A stretch of 64,000 nucleotides of DNA, taken from positions 558,001 through 622,000 of the forward strand of contig NZ_CP016503.1 of the NCBI RefSeq assembly GCF_001693335.1, read 5' to 3'. Positions within the stretch are counted from its first letter, which is position 1, and each line of letters begins with the position of its first letter. Positions 56,732 through 64,000 of the stretch are shown here, piece by piece. The notes beneath the pieces were generated by a model, which saw only the letters and a list, made by a program, of their open reading frames with translations, was not told the origin of the DNA and made no database searches. A program made the translations under genes and the position numbers. This DNA comes from Helicobacter enhydrae (GTDB lineage Bacteria; Campylobacterota; Campylobacteria; Campylobacterales; Helicobacteraceae).

Positions 56732-57711
56732 TGCTCTATCAACTAACGCACATCAAACACTACTATGAAAACAAAATAGTCCTAGATTTCAACTCCCTGC
56801 AAATCTCCCAAGGAGAAATCATTGGCATTAGTGGCAAAAACGGGAGTGGCAAAAGCACACTTTTGCGTCTGCTCGCCTTTCTAGAGTCCCCTACTTTTGG
56901 CGAAGTCAAATACTTCGGCACTTCACGCACACAAATTGCCATACTTTTGCCTGAGATTCAGCTCCTCTCTAGAAGTGTCAGAGCCAACCTAGAATACATC
57001 CTCCAAATCCGTCATCAACCCCCCAATCCTCAAAAAATCGCCGATGTGCTAAAACTCGCAGGTTTGGAGCCAAAGACATTTCTAGAAAGAAAACACTATG
57101 AGCTTAGCAGTGGAGAGAAGCAAAGAGTGGGATTAGCCCAACGCCTATTGCTGGAACCCAAAGTATTACTCCTTGATGAGCCAACCAACAGCCTAGATCA
57201 TCTAGGACTCAAAACCTTGTCCGAAGCGATTCAATGGTGTCATCAAGAATACAACACAACAATCATCACAATCAGCCACGACAAAAAATGGCTTGAAAAA
57301 AACTCCCAAAAACTGCTCAAGCTCCACTTTGGAGAACTCATCAATCAAAAAGAAGCCAATCTCCTATCACACAATTGGAGCAAAAATCAAAATGGCGAAA
57401 AATATTATGATTTTGGCAATGGGGCGATACTAGAACTCCCCCAAAGCAAAGAAATCGATTTGAGAGAGGGGATTTTCATCCATCAAGACCACATTTTGTT
57501 GCATTGCGATCAACACCCATCGTTTGAAGCGGTTATTATCGGAATACGCACTCTTGCAAATCGCACAGATGAAGTGCTTCTTGAGATCGCTTTGGGCAAA
57601 GAAGTGTTGAAAAAATACATTCCAAAAGAGCAAATCCCCCATTTCCAAATCTTGCAAACAATCGCTATTAGCTTTGATACCACCCAAATCGCCCAAGCCA
57701 ATCAAAAATGA
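56731..57711 (+). CDS. tupC: Tungstate-type ABC ATP-binding protein TupC, with C-terminal extension
   Basis: A 326-aa ATPase. Walker A GKNGSGKST near 36, the signature SSGEKQRVGLAQ and Walker B LLLDEPTNSLD are complete in the first 210 residues. The last 110 residues form an extra beta-rich domain (from about residue 215) not usual for bare TupC; it may be a ligand-sensing part like the Mop/TOBE domain of ModC, which is inference. The start at 56731 is the first ATG after TupB. The stop directly abuts flgG in convergent direction. Confidence 0.88.
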   Translation: MLYQLTHIKHYYENKIVLDFNSLQISQGEIIGISGKNGSGKSTLLRLLAFLESPTFGEVKYFGTSRTQIAILLPEIQLLSRSVRANLEYILQIRHQPPNPQKIADVLKLAGLEPKTFLERKHYELSSGEKQRVGLAQRLLLEPKVLLLDEPTNSLDHLGLKTLSEAIQWCHQEYNTTIITISHDKKWLEKNSQKLLKLHFGELINQKEANLLSHNWSKNQNGEKYYDFGNGAILELPQSKEIDLREGIFIHQDHILLHCDQHPSFEAVIIGIRTLANRTDEVLLEIALGKEVLKKYIPKEQIPHFQILQTIAISFDTTQIAQANQK

Positions 57712-58500
57712 TTAACGCTTGAGTTGATTAACGGTTTGGAGCATCGAATCTGCGGTTTGAATACTTTTTGAGTTTGCCTCATAAGCCCTTTGCCCTGTGA
57801 TCAAATCTGTCATCTCCTCCACAAGCTTGACATTACTAAGCTCGATGAATCCTTGCCTTAATTGCCCCATTCCATTTTGCCCTGCTACCCCTGCGATTGG
57901 ATCCCCTGAAGCATTGGTATTGATATAGAGATTGTCTCCCAAAGAATGCAACCCCGCAGGATTGATAAAATTCACAATCTCAATCTGCCCCAATACTGCC
58001 ACATCAGTTTGATTCCCTGACAAAGCACTCACGGTGCCATCTGTGCCGATGCTGATTTGAGTCGTCCCCTCTGGGATATTGATCTCTGGCACAAGTGGAT
58101 AACCATCAGAATTGACGATTGCACCATTGGCATCGATTTTGAAACTTCCGCTACGAGTGTAGCCGATATTGCCATCAGGGAGTTGGATTTGGAAAAATCC
58201 ATTTCCTGTAATCGCCACATCAAGATTGTTATCTGTCTCTTTCAAGCTCCCTTGAGAAAACATTTTTGCCACAGCGATTGGACGCACCCCAAGCCCCACT
58301 TCAATGCCTGTAGGAGATTGCGTATTGTCACTTGTATTTGTCCCTGCATATTGCATTGTTTGATAGAGCAAATCGCTAAATTCTGCTCTTTGCTTTTTGT
58401 ATCCGATAGTATTCACATTGGCAATGTTGTTAGATGTGGTATCAATCTGCATTTGTTGCCCTAGCATTCCTGTAGTTGCTGTATGTAATGCTCTTATCAT
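57712..58500 (-). CDS. flgG: Flagellar distal rod protein FlgG
   Basis: A 262-aa rod protein with the flagellar signature MIRALHTATTGMLGQQMQIDTTSNNIANVNT at the N-terminus, the central FlgEFG domain (GNGFFQIQLPDGNIGYTRSGSF), and the C-terminal amphipathic helix (QRAYEANSKSIQTADSML). It is secreted through the flagellar export system and forms the distal rod. It is likely transcribed with flgF from the sigma-54 promoter at 59373-59388. The 3' end touches tupC. Confidence 0.94.
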   Translation of the reverse strand: MIRALHTATTGMLGQQMQIDTTSNNIANVNTIGYKKQRAEFSDLLYQTMQYAGTNTSDNTQSPTGIEVGLGVRPIAVAKMFSQGSLKETDNNLDVAITGNGFFQIQLPDGNIGYTRSGSFKIDANGAIVNSDGYPLVPEINIPEGTTQISIGTDGTVSALSGNQTDVAVLGQIEIVNFINPAGLHSLGDNLYINTNASGDPIAGVAGQNGMGQLRQGFIELSNVKLVEEMTDLITGQRAYEANSKSIQTADSMLQTVNQLKR

Positions 58501-58510
58501 TTTTTACTCC

Positions 58511-59338
58511 TTATGCCCTAACGGCTAATTTTTGAATCGCTTCAGTATTGAGATCATCGGTATGGGTTTTCATCACCTTTTGATACATATCCACAAGGCG
58601 ATTGGTTTCAATCAAACTAGTCATCTCTAGCACTGCATTCACATTGCTTTTTTCCAAATAGCCCTGCGTCAAGACATCCACATTGTTTTCATACATCTCT
58701 CTGTCTCGAGCCAAATCATCGCCAACATACTCATACAAACCATCTGCAGTTTTTTTGAGATATCTCATATCTGCAAAAGACACGATTGCAAGTGCTCCAG
58801 CTGGGACATTTTCCCCCGCAGGAGTTCTGACAAATACATTGCCACTTGGTGTGACAGCCACATCTCCAGAGGCATTCAGCACAATCCCTCCTTCGCTATC
58901 TATCCAATTACGGCTAAGGATTTTCATCCCTCTTTTATTGACGACATTTCCATTTTCATCAAGGTTGAAACTCCCATCTCGCGTATATCTCACGCCATCA
59001 GGCGTCTGCACTGCAAAAAATGCGTTTTCTTTCTTGAGTGTAAAATCTAATGGATTGTCTGTTTTGCTCATCGCACCCAAAGCCCTATCTGTGAATTCCT
59101 CGGTCACAATAGGCACTTTATCCATTGCACGATTCCAATATTGAGCCGCCTCTCTTGTGTTGTCCTCTATAGGAAGCTCATCACGCTCTCCTTTCAAAAT
59201 ACGCATAAAATCACCAATTGCTACATCATCTCTTTTGTAAGCATTTGTATTAAGGTTGGCAAGATTGTTTGCAATCACATCAAGACGATTGAACTGCGTC
59301 ACCATTCCACCTGTCGCACTATAATATCCGCTTTGCAT
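58511..59338 (-). CDS. flgF: Flagellar rod protein FlgF (FlgG-like paralogue)
   Basis: A 275-aa rod protein (MQSGYYSATGGMVTQFNRLDVIANNLANLNT start) with the same rod signature and a FlgG-like central domain; it ends in the helix TSLIETNRLVDMYQKVMKT. It likely joins the proximal rod. I start at 59338 because GGAG is 8 nt upstream; a TTG at 59365 is less likely. It lies 10 bp before flgG. Confidence 0.9.
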   Translation of the reverse strand: MQSGYYSATGGMVTQFNRLDVIANNLANLNTNAYKRDDVAIGDFMRILKGERDELPIEDNTREAAQYWNRAMDKVPIVTEEFTDRALGAMSKTDNPLDFTLKKENAFFAVQTPDGVRYTRDGSFNLDENGNVVNKRGMKILSRNWIDSEGGIVLNASGDVAVTPSGNVFVRTPAGENVPAGALAIVSFADMRYLKKTADGLYEYVGDDLARDREMYENNVDVLTQGYLEKSNVNAVLEMTSLIETNRLVDMYQKVMKTHTDDLNTEAIQKLAVRA

Positions 59339-59372
59339 TCCTTTGCTCCGTGTAATAAATTTCAAGTCTTAA

Positions 59373-59388
59373 AGCAACAATCGTTCCT
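59373..59388 (-). promoter_or_regulatory. Sigma-54 promoter before flgF-flgG
   Basis: On the minus strand AGGAAC-N5-TTGCTT has the essential GG and GC separated by exactly 10 nt and a close match to TGGCAC-N5-TTGCW. It would start transcription about 24 nt before the flgF ATG. RpoN controls middle flagellar genes in Helicobacter and Campylobacter. Confidence 0.7.
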
Positions 59389-59430
59389 TTTTGATGATTC
59401 AAGATAGCAGATATACAAATGCTCAAATAT

Positions 59431-59457
59431 TAAGAATTGTTATCATTAAAGTATTAT
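59431..59457 (+). promoter_or_regulatory. Fur-box-like site and -10 box of exbB
   Basis: TAAGAATTGTTATCATTA (59431-59448) resembles the Fur consensus GATAATGATAATCATTATC when read on the reverse strand (TAATGATAAC...). It sits directly upstream of TATTAT (59452-59457), 36 bp before the exbB ATG. Iron repression is inferred. Confidence 0.6.
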
Positions 59458-59493
59458 GCTTACAACTTTATTTTGTGATCTACAAGGATTTGG

Positions 59494-59913
59494 ATGGAAT
59501 TTTTACGCACATATCTTGATTATATGATTTTTTCTACATTGGGATTAATGGGCTTTGTGTCTATATGGCTTAGCATTGAACGCATTGTATATTTCAAACA
59601 AATCAAACTTGAGGATTTCAAAACGCTAGATTCTCTAGAAGAATCCCTCACCAAACATATAACCACCCTCTATATCATCTATTCCAATGCACCTTATGTA
59701 GGACTATTGGGGACGATTGGAGGAATCATCGTAACTTTTTATGGAATGAGCCTAGGCACAGAGATTGATGCCAAGAAAATAATGGCAGATCTTTCTTTGG
59801 CTCTTGAGGCAACAGGGGCTGGGCTATTGGTCGCTATCCCCACCCTCATCTCCTATAACGCACTGCTAAGAAAAATCGATCTCATTCTCAATCGCTACAA
59901 GGCAGAACGATGA
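59494..59913 (+). CDS. exbB: TonB-system proton channel ExbB
   Basis: A 139-aa membrane protein with three membrane helices: about 12-30, 66-88 and 105-125. The VGLLGTIGGIIVTFYGMS and ALEATGAGLLVAIPTL segments are MotA/ExbB hallmarks. The protein is short, as in other Helicobacter ExbBs. It works with ExbD and TonB to drive outer-membrane transport. The 3' end overlaps exbD by 4 bp (ATGA). Confidence 0.93.
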   Translation: MEFLRTYLDYMIFSTLGLMGFVSIWLSIERIVYFKQIKLEDFKTLDSLEESLTKHITTLYIIYSNAPYVGLLGTIGGIIVTFYGMSLGTEIDAKKIMADLSLALEATGAGLLVAIPTLISYNALLRKIDLILNRYKAER

Positions 59914-60293
59914 GAATAAAAAGAGGAGATGGGCTAAATATCATTCCGCTCATTGATGTAATGCTTGTTTTGCTTGCGATTGTTTTGAGTGTTTCGACTT
60001 TCATAGCACAAGGGCATATCAAAATAGCAGTCCCACAAGCAGATTCTACAACCCAAAGCCATCAGCCAAAAAAGCAGATTGTCATCTCTGTAGATTCTAA
60101 TAATCAAATCTATCTTGACAACACCCCAACAACAATCGCCCAACTCAAGCAATCTTTTGCACATATAGATTCCAACACATCGATAAAACTTCAAAGCGAC
60201 AAAGAATCAAGATTTGAAATTTTTGTCCAGATTCTAGACATTCTCAAAGACAAGCAATATGAAAGCCTTGATATTTCGACCAAAAAAAATTAA
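59910..60293 (+). CDS. exbD: TonB-system protein ExbD
   Basis: A 127-aa protein with one membrane helix (about 12-33) carrying the conserved aspartate D16 in IIPLIDVMLVLL, followed by a periplasmic domain. It senses the proton gradient with ExbB. The 3' end overlaps the tonB start by 35 bp. Confidence 0.93.
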   Translation: MRIKRGDGLNIIPLIDVMLVLLAIVLSVSTFIAQGHIKIAVPQADSTTQSHQPKKQIVISVDSNNQIYLDNTPTTIAQLKQSFAHIDSNTSIKLQSDKESRFEIFVQILDILKDKQYESLDISTKKN

Positions 60294-60963
60294 CCCCACT
60301 CTCTTTGGTTTTTGCTGTGCTTTGGCATTATACGCATTGCTCTTTTTTGCATTGCTTAGCACTCAAGACCACAAAATCTCAATCCAAGAAAATGGAAACC
60401 AAACTTTCACCCTCAAACTCACCAAATCTAGTATCAAAGCACAGACAAAACAAGAAAAAAGCCTAGCCAACCCCCCAAAGCCAAAACAAACCCCGATTCC
60501 AAAAAACATTCGCAAAGCAGAAAACAAAACAATCAAACAAACTCAAAAAATAACCCCCCAAAACGCACTTGAACAAACAAAAGAAGTAGCACAAAACACC
60601 CCACCCAAAGACATATCTTCAAACACAAAAGCAGACACACAAGCAGAACAAGAGATTGAAGCACTAGCTTACAATCAAGGGGTCACAGATGACTTTTTGT
60701 CCAAAATTCATCAAGCTATTTCCAACAACAATTCCTATCCACGCATTGCAAAAATTAGAGGATTGGAGGGTGATGTGATCATAGGATTTTGTCTCAATAT
60801 CGATGGAAGCTTAGAAGAATTACAAATCTTGCAAAGCACAGCAGACACTCTACTCAACACAACAGCCCTCAAAGCAGTTTCCAAAGCCTCCAAATCTTTC
60901 CCAAAACCCACACGCAGAGTAAGAATCAAAGTTCCAATTTCTTACCACTTTGCAAAAAAATAA
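60259..60963 (+). CDS. tonB: Energy transducer TonB
   Basis: A 234-aa protein with a membrane anchor (about residues 14-34), a Pro/Lys/Gln-rich spacer (about 50-130) and the C-terminal TonB domain (YPRIAKIRGLEGDVIIGFCLNIDGSLEELQIL). It spans the periplasm and drives the receptor encoded next. The start overlaps exbD by 35 bp; no ATG is closer to the exbD stop with a good RBS. Confidence 0.92.
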   Translation: MKALIFRPKKINPTLFGFCCALALYALLFFALLSTQDHKISIQENGNQTFTLKLTKSSIKAQTKQEKSLANPPKPKQTPIPKNIRKAENKTIKQTQKITPQNALEQTKEVAQNTPPKDISSNTKADTQAEQEIEALAYNQGVTDDFLSKIHQAISNNNSYPRIAKIRGLEGDVIIGFCLNIDGSLEELQILQSTADTLLNTTALKAVSKASKSFPKPTRRVRIKVPISYHFAKK

Positions 60964-61002
60964 TAATAGTTTTAAGAATTATTATTATAATTGTGATATT
61001 AT
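60963..61002 (+). promoter_or_regulatory. Candidate iron-responsive promoter before the TonB-dependent receptor
   Basis: An AT-rich stretch (60963-60996) with AATTATTATTATAATT, loosely Fur-box-like, precedes the -10 box TATTAT at 60997-61002. The receptor ATG is 27 bp downstream, with AGGAG before it. Fur similarity is weak, because the AT-richness makes chance matches likely. Confidence 0.35.
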
Positions 61003-61029
61003 TCTAGACAAATATTACTAGGAGAAAAA

Positions 61030-63321
61030 ATGATCTTATACAATAATTCTATAAGACACCTATCTGTCTTTTTGCTTTTATCTCACTTCGCTGTAGCTCA
61101 AAATACACAAAGTGATGAGCAAGAATTAAACAAAATCATAACAATTGGAGTCAAAACTGGGCTCGATGAGCTCAATCGCAATATCTACAATGTCGATCAA
61201 GAGATGATTAATAGCAAAGGCTACACTTCATTGCATCAAGTTTTTTCATATATGCCCTTTATCAGCTTTAGCAATGTTGGCACAGGGAGCAATATCGATA
61301 TACGAGGACAGGGAAATAGCGCCAATGTCAATACGCAGATTCGACTCAATGGCATCAGTCTCAATCTACTCGATTCTTCACACGGTGTGACCCCATTGGA
61401 GAGTATAGGACTTAGCGAGATTGAAAATATAGAGATTTTGCCCGGAGGAGGTGCGGTAATGTATGGCAGTGGAACACGCGGTGGGGTGGTTAATATTGTC
61501 ACCAAAAAACGCTATGAGACATTATCCGGAAGTGTCGGCGGAGGCTATAGCTATAGCAATGGCTCTGGTGCAGATCTAAATGCAAAAATTGGAGGTAAGA
61601 TAGGACAAGGGCTTTATTTGAGTGCTGGAGGCAACTATACTTTTACCCAAGGCTATCGTGATGGTGATATCAAAAACCTAGGAAATGTTTCAGGGAATCT
61701 CACTTGGGATATCAATCCATCCAACTCAATTGGTATTGATCTAGACTACTTTGGCAGCCAAGAAAACACTACTCCACTCTTACATTTTGCAGACATTGCT
61801 AATCCCACAAAAAAAGATCGTTTCAAAGCTGGCAATGGCAAAATCAAAACCCTACAAAATCGTATAAGCGTTGGGGCAAACTATGATTTATCCCTTTCTA
61901 GTTCACAAAAGCTCAATATCAAAGCCTTCTTTCAAAACTATAATTTAAAGTATCAAGATAATTTGCAAATTATGGATTATCATTATGCGTCTTTCAACTT
62001 ACCCAATACGCACATCAATCAAGATGGTAGCCAATTTCTAGATCGCAAAATAGGTTTGGAGATGCAATACAACCTCAAACACGAAAACGGGAATCTAATC
62101 ATTGGACTAGACAGCATTTATAACACTGGTGAAAGAAATCTCAATTTTGATATTGATTGGAAAGGCGATATCAAAATACCAATACCACCAAAACTCATAA
62201 TGCAACTCTCTAGCTACAAGCATCTCATACAAACCAAAGTCAATGCCAATAAATGGAGCAACTCTCTATTTTTGATCGAAAAATACGATTTTACTCAATC
62301 TTTTTCTCTCACTGCAGGAGGAAGATATGAATTAGCATATTACAGTGGACATCGAAATCTTTATAATGATATGAATATAGGTATGAATATAGGTATGAAA
62401 CCTGCTGCTGGATCTAGAGGAGAGCAAATCGAGCATCCTCAAACAACTAGAAGTCATTTATCTCAACGCCATTTAGGAACTCCTTCCTATGGAGAACGAG
62501 CGAGTTCTCCCCGCACCCCATACACCTTAAATAAAGAATTTTCTCAAATAACACATAACTACGCTCTAGAGCTTACTCCTGCTTTTTATTTTCAAGCAGG
62601 AAATGTCTATGTCAAATATGAAAAAGGCTTCCGCTCTCCTAGTCCCGACAACCTCACAAGTCGCAGTGGAAGTGGCAAAAGTCATCCATATCTAGACACC
62701 AATGTCAAATCCGAGGATTATCATACTTTTGAGGTGGGGAGCAAACTCTTTGCTGGGGATTTTGCATTTTTCTCCCTTGCTGGATACTACACGCTCACTC
62801 AAAACGAGATTTACACCATTGGCAGCGCACACTCAGGAAATGGTTTCAAAGTTGGTAACTACAAACTCACTCAAAGAGCGGGAGCAGAGATTGTTGGAGA
62901 ACAAGGATTTTTTGATGAAAGACTTCGATTGATTGAGAGTTTTTCTTATGTTGATGCAAGGATTTTGGATTCTGGGATTGCAAGCGTGCAAAACAACACA
63001 CTCATTCCCTATGTCAGCAATTACAAAGCGACATTGGGTCTCAATTATACCTTCGTGCCAAACTGGACATTTTGGATCAATCAATCCTTTGTGGGTAGCC
63101 AAAAAGACACAGCACAAAACACGATACCTGCCTATAACCTTACAGATTTTGGGTTTAATTTCAACCATCAAAGCTTTTCTCTAAGCTTTGGTATTCGCAA
63201 TCTCTTTGATAGTTTTTACTATGATTTTTACAACAAAGACAAAAGCGATGAAATCGTAGGTTATGCCTTCCTAATTGCACAAGGGCGTAGCTACTTCCTA
63301 GAAGGACACTACAAATTTTAG
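61030..63321 (+). CDS. TonB-dependent outer-membrane receptor
   Basis: A 763-aa outer-membrane receptor. The signal peptide (about residues 1-24, ending FAVAQ) precedes a TonB box-like TIGVKTGLD, the plug domain with IRGQGNSANVNTQIRLNG and ENIEILPGGGAVMYGSGTRGGVVNIV, and a beta-barrel ending YFLEGHYKF. Its genomic context (exbBD-tonB and hugZ) suggests heme or iron-siderophore uptake. An unusual polar insert lies at about residues 448-500, after a 12-bp tandem repeat. Substrate not readable. Confidence 0.9.
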   Translation: MILYNNSIRHLSVFLLLSHFAVAQNTQSDEQELNKIITIGVKTGLDELNRNIYNVDQEMINSKGYTSLHQVFSYMPFISFSNVGTGSNIDIRGQGNSANVNTQIRLNGISLNLLDSSHGVTPLESIGLSEIENIEILPGGGAVMYGSGTRGGVVNIVTKKRYETLSGSVGGGYSYSNGSGADLNAKIGGKIGQGLYLSAGGNYTFTQGYRDGDIKNLGNVSGNLTWDINPSNSIGIDLDYFGSQENTTPLLHFADIANPTKKDRFKAGNGKIKTLQNRISVGANYDLSLSSSQKLNIKAFFQNYNLKYQDNLQIMDYHYASFNLPNTHINQDGSQFLDRKIGLEMQYNLKHENGNLIIGLDSIYNTGERNLNFDIDWKGDIKIPIPPKLIMQLSSYKHLIQTKVNANKWSNSLFLIEKYDFTQSFSLTAGGRYELAYYSGHRNLYNDMNIGMNIGMKPAAGSRGEQIEHPQTTRSHLSQRHLGTPSYGERASSPRTPYTLNKEFSQITHNYALELTPAFYFQAGNVYVKYEKGFRSPSPDNLTSRSGSGKSHPYLDTNVKSEDYHTFEVGSKLFAGDFAFFSLAGYYTLTQNEIYTIGSAHSGNGFKVGNYKLTQRAGAEIVGEQGFFDERLRLIESFSYVDARILDSGIASVQNNTLIPYVSNYKATLGLNYTFVPNWTFWINQSFVGSQKDTAQNTIPAYNLTDFGFNFNHQSFSLSFGIRNLFDSFYYDFYNKDKSDEIVGYAFLIAQGRSYFLEGHYKF
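62371..62399 (+). repeat. 12-bp in-frame tandem repeat in the receptor gene
   Basis: ATGAATATAGGT is repeated twice and followed by ATGAA, encoding MNIGMNIGM. Changing copy number would alter loop length by four residues without frameshift. Confidence 0.75.
62491..62510 (+). repeat. Small palindrome in the receptor insert
   Basis: GGAGAAC and GTTCTCC flank a 6-nt loop, a 7-bp perfect inverted repeat in a stretch of proline/serine/arginine-rich coding sequence unlike the rest of the barrel. This could mark the edge of an inserted repeat. Confidence 0.5.
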
Positions 63322-63354
63322 GCAGTTAGCAAATTTTATTTTAAGGAGTTGGAA

Positions 63355-64000
63355 ATGGATTTTTCAAGCATTATTAAACATATGAACGATCATCATCAAG
63401 CAGAGATGATTGGGCTTTGCAAAAAGTTTGGCAATGCCAAAGAGGTGCAAAAAGTGGAGCTAGAGAGCGTGGATTTTGGGGGGTTGGATCTTGTCTATGA
63501 TGGGCAGAAGCTCAGAGTGGAGTTCCCTCAAAAAGCCGACGCTCAAACAATCAAACAAGCAATCATTGATCTTTGCACAAGCGTGCCTCAAACTCTTGAG
63601 TTTGACAAGGTGAAGCAAGAAATCGCAGAGTTCAAACAAGAGTTTGGCTCTTGCATACTTGCAACCCTTACAAAAGAGGGCTTCCCCCTCAGCTCATATT
63701 CTCCGCTCATTCAAATGGAGGGCAAAAACTACATTTACATCAGTGCGACTGCAGAGCATTTTGACAACATCAAAACCAATCCCGATAAAATCGAGGTGAT
63801 GTTTCTAGAAGATGAATGCAAGGCAAAATCTATCATCGTGAGAAAAAGACTCCGCTACAAAGCACAAGCAAGGTTTGTCGAGCGTGGTTGCGAGGAGTTT
63901 GAAAAAGCCCTAGATCATCTTGAATCTAGTATGGGTGGAAGTGGTGGTATCAAAACCATTCGCAATTTTAGTGATTTTTATCTGATTGAGCTTTCCTTTG
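63355..64000 (+). CDS. hugZ: Heme oxygenase HugZ-like (3' end beyond the window)
   Basis: Partial gene, 215 codons visible. The N-terminal [18 protein letters not shown] (the HMNxHH segment) and the split-barrel part ([11 protein letters not shown]-like region, [23 protein letters not shown]) match H. pylori HugZ closely. HugZ-type enzymes break down heme to release iron and biliverdin. AAGGAG lies upstream of the ATG. It follows the TonB-dependent receptor by 33 bp, so the operon supplies heme uptake and degradation. The final part carrying the C-terminal loop lies after 64000. Confidence 0.9.
   Translation, partial: MDFSSIIKHMNDHHQAEMIGLCKKFGNAKEVQKVELESVDFGGLDLVYDGQKLRVEFPQKADAQTIKQAIIDLCTSVPQTLEFDKVKQEIAEFKQEFGSCILATLTKEGFPLSSYSPLIQMEGKNYIYISATAEHFDNIKTNPDKIEVMFLEDECKAKSIIVRKRLRYKAQARFVERGCEEFEKALDHLESSMGGSGGIKTIRNFSDFYLIELSF

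Overview
The window is a chromosomal stretch from an epsilonproteobacterium, almost certainly a Helicobacter species. Gene order repeatedly matches Helicobacter pylori as I know it: oorDABC with mltG; nth-fliN-fliO-tonB-like; addA-nhaA-yajC-secD-secF-leuS-lptE-folC-csd2-csd1-ccmA-mfd; cbpA-hspR-rarA; rpmB-kchA; pheS-pheT-aroA-ispH-rpsA. It is not H. pylori itself: the rRNA operon is contiguous (16S-tRNA-Ile-tRNA-Ala-23S), and argJ and a tungstate-type ABC system (tup) are present. The species cannot be fixed from the sequence alone.

Layout. 1-2835: 5' end of a 23S gene, two tRNAs, a complete 16S gene and its promoter, all on the minus strand. 3038-6851: 2-oxoglutarate:acceptor oxidoreductase (oorDABC) and the transglycosylase MltG. 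6787-12224 (plus): AsmA-like envelope protein, FeoA-like protein, endonuclease III, a CheX-like protein, FliN, FliO and a TonB-like protein. 12199-28712 (minus): a tightly packed 13-gene block for recombination (AddA), Na+/H+ antiport, protein export, LPS export, folate, cell-shape proteins and transcription-coupled repair. 28872-32101 (plus): heat-shock genes cbpA-hspR, then rarA and a DMT-family transporter. 32190-35414 (minus): surface-glycan island with an alpha-1,2-fucosyltransferase-like GT11 gene and two GT2 glycosyltransferases, each gene carrying a 10-11 bp poly-C tract. 35557-44288: tRNA-Ser, then yceI, alaS, ccoS, an oxidoreductase, rpmB, a K+ channel, argJ, an outer-membrane TraF-like protein and a YdcH-like protein. 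44312-54238: BI-1 family protein, HemW-like protein, HIT protein, and the pheST-aroA-ispH-rpsA run. 54229-59338: asparaginase, divergent tupA / tupBC, flgG and flgF. 59494-end: exbB-exbD-tonB, a TonB-dependent receptor and the heme oxygenase hugZ, an iron/heme acquisition unit with a Fur-box-like promoter.

The most unusual part is the glycan island. The two GT2 genes share an almost perfect 480-bp 5' block covering leader, ribosome-binding site, poly-C tract and catalytic domain, and then diverge completely. One tract has 11 C and is in frame. The other has 10 C, which makes a 29-codon leader ORF whose stop overlaps the ATG of the catalytic domain. Tract length therefore predicts three translational states, and the repeats allow recombination between acceptor-specificity halves. 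The fucosyltransferase tract instead switches the protein's C-terminal tail.

Regulatory signals read from sequence include an rRNA promoter and 16S processing stem, a HAIR-type HspR operator before cbpA, a sigma-54 promoter before flgF-flgG, a Fur-box-like site before exbB and overlapping divergent promoters for tup. No IS element, prophage or CRISPR array was seen.
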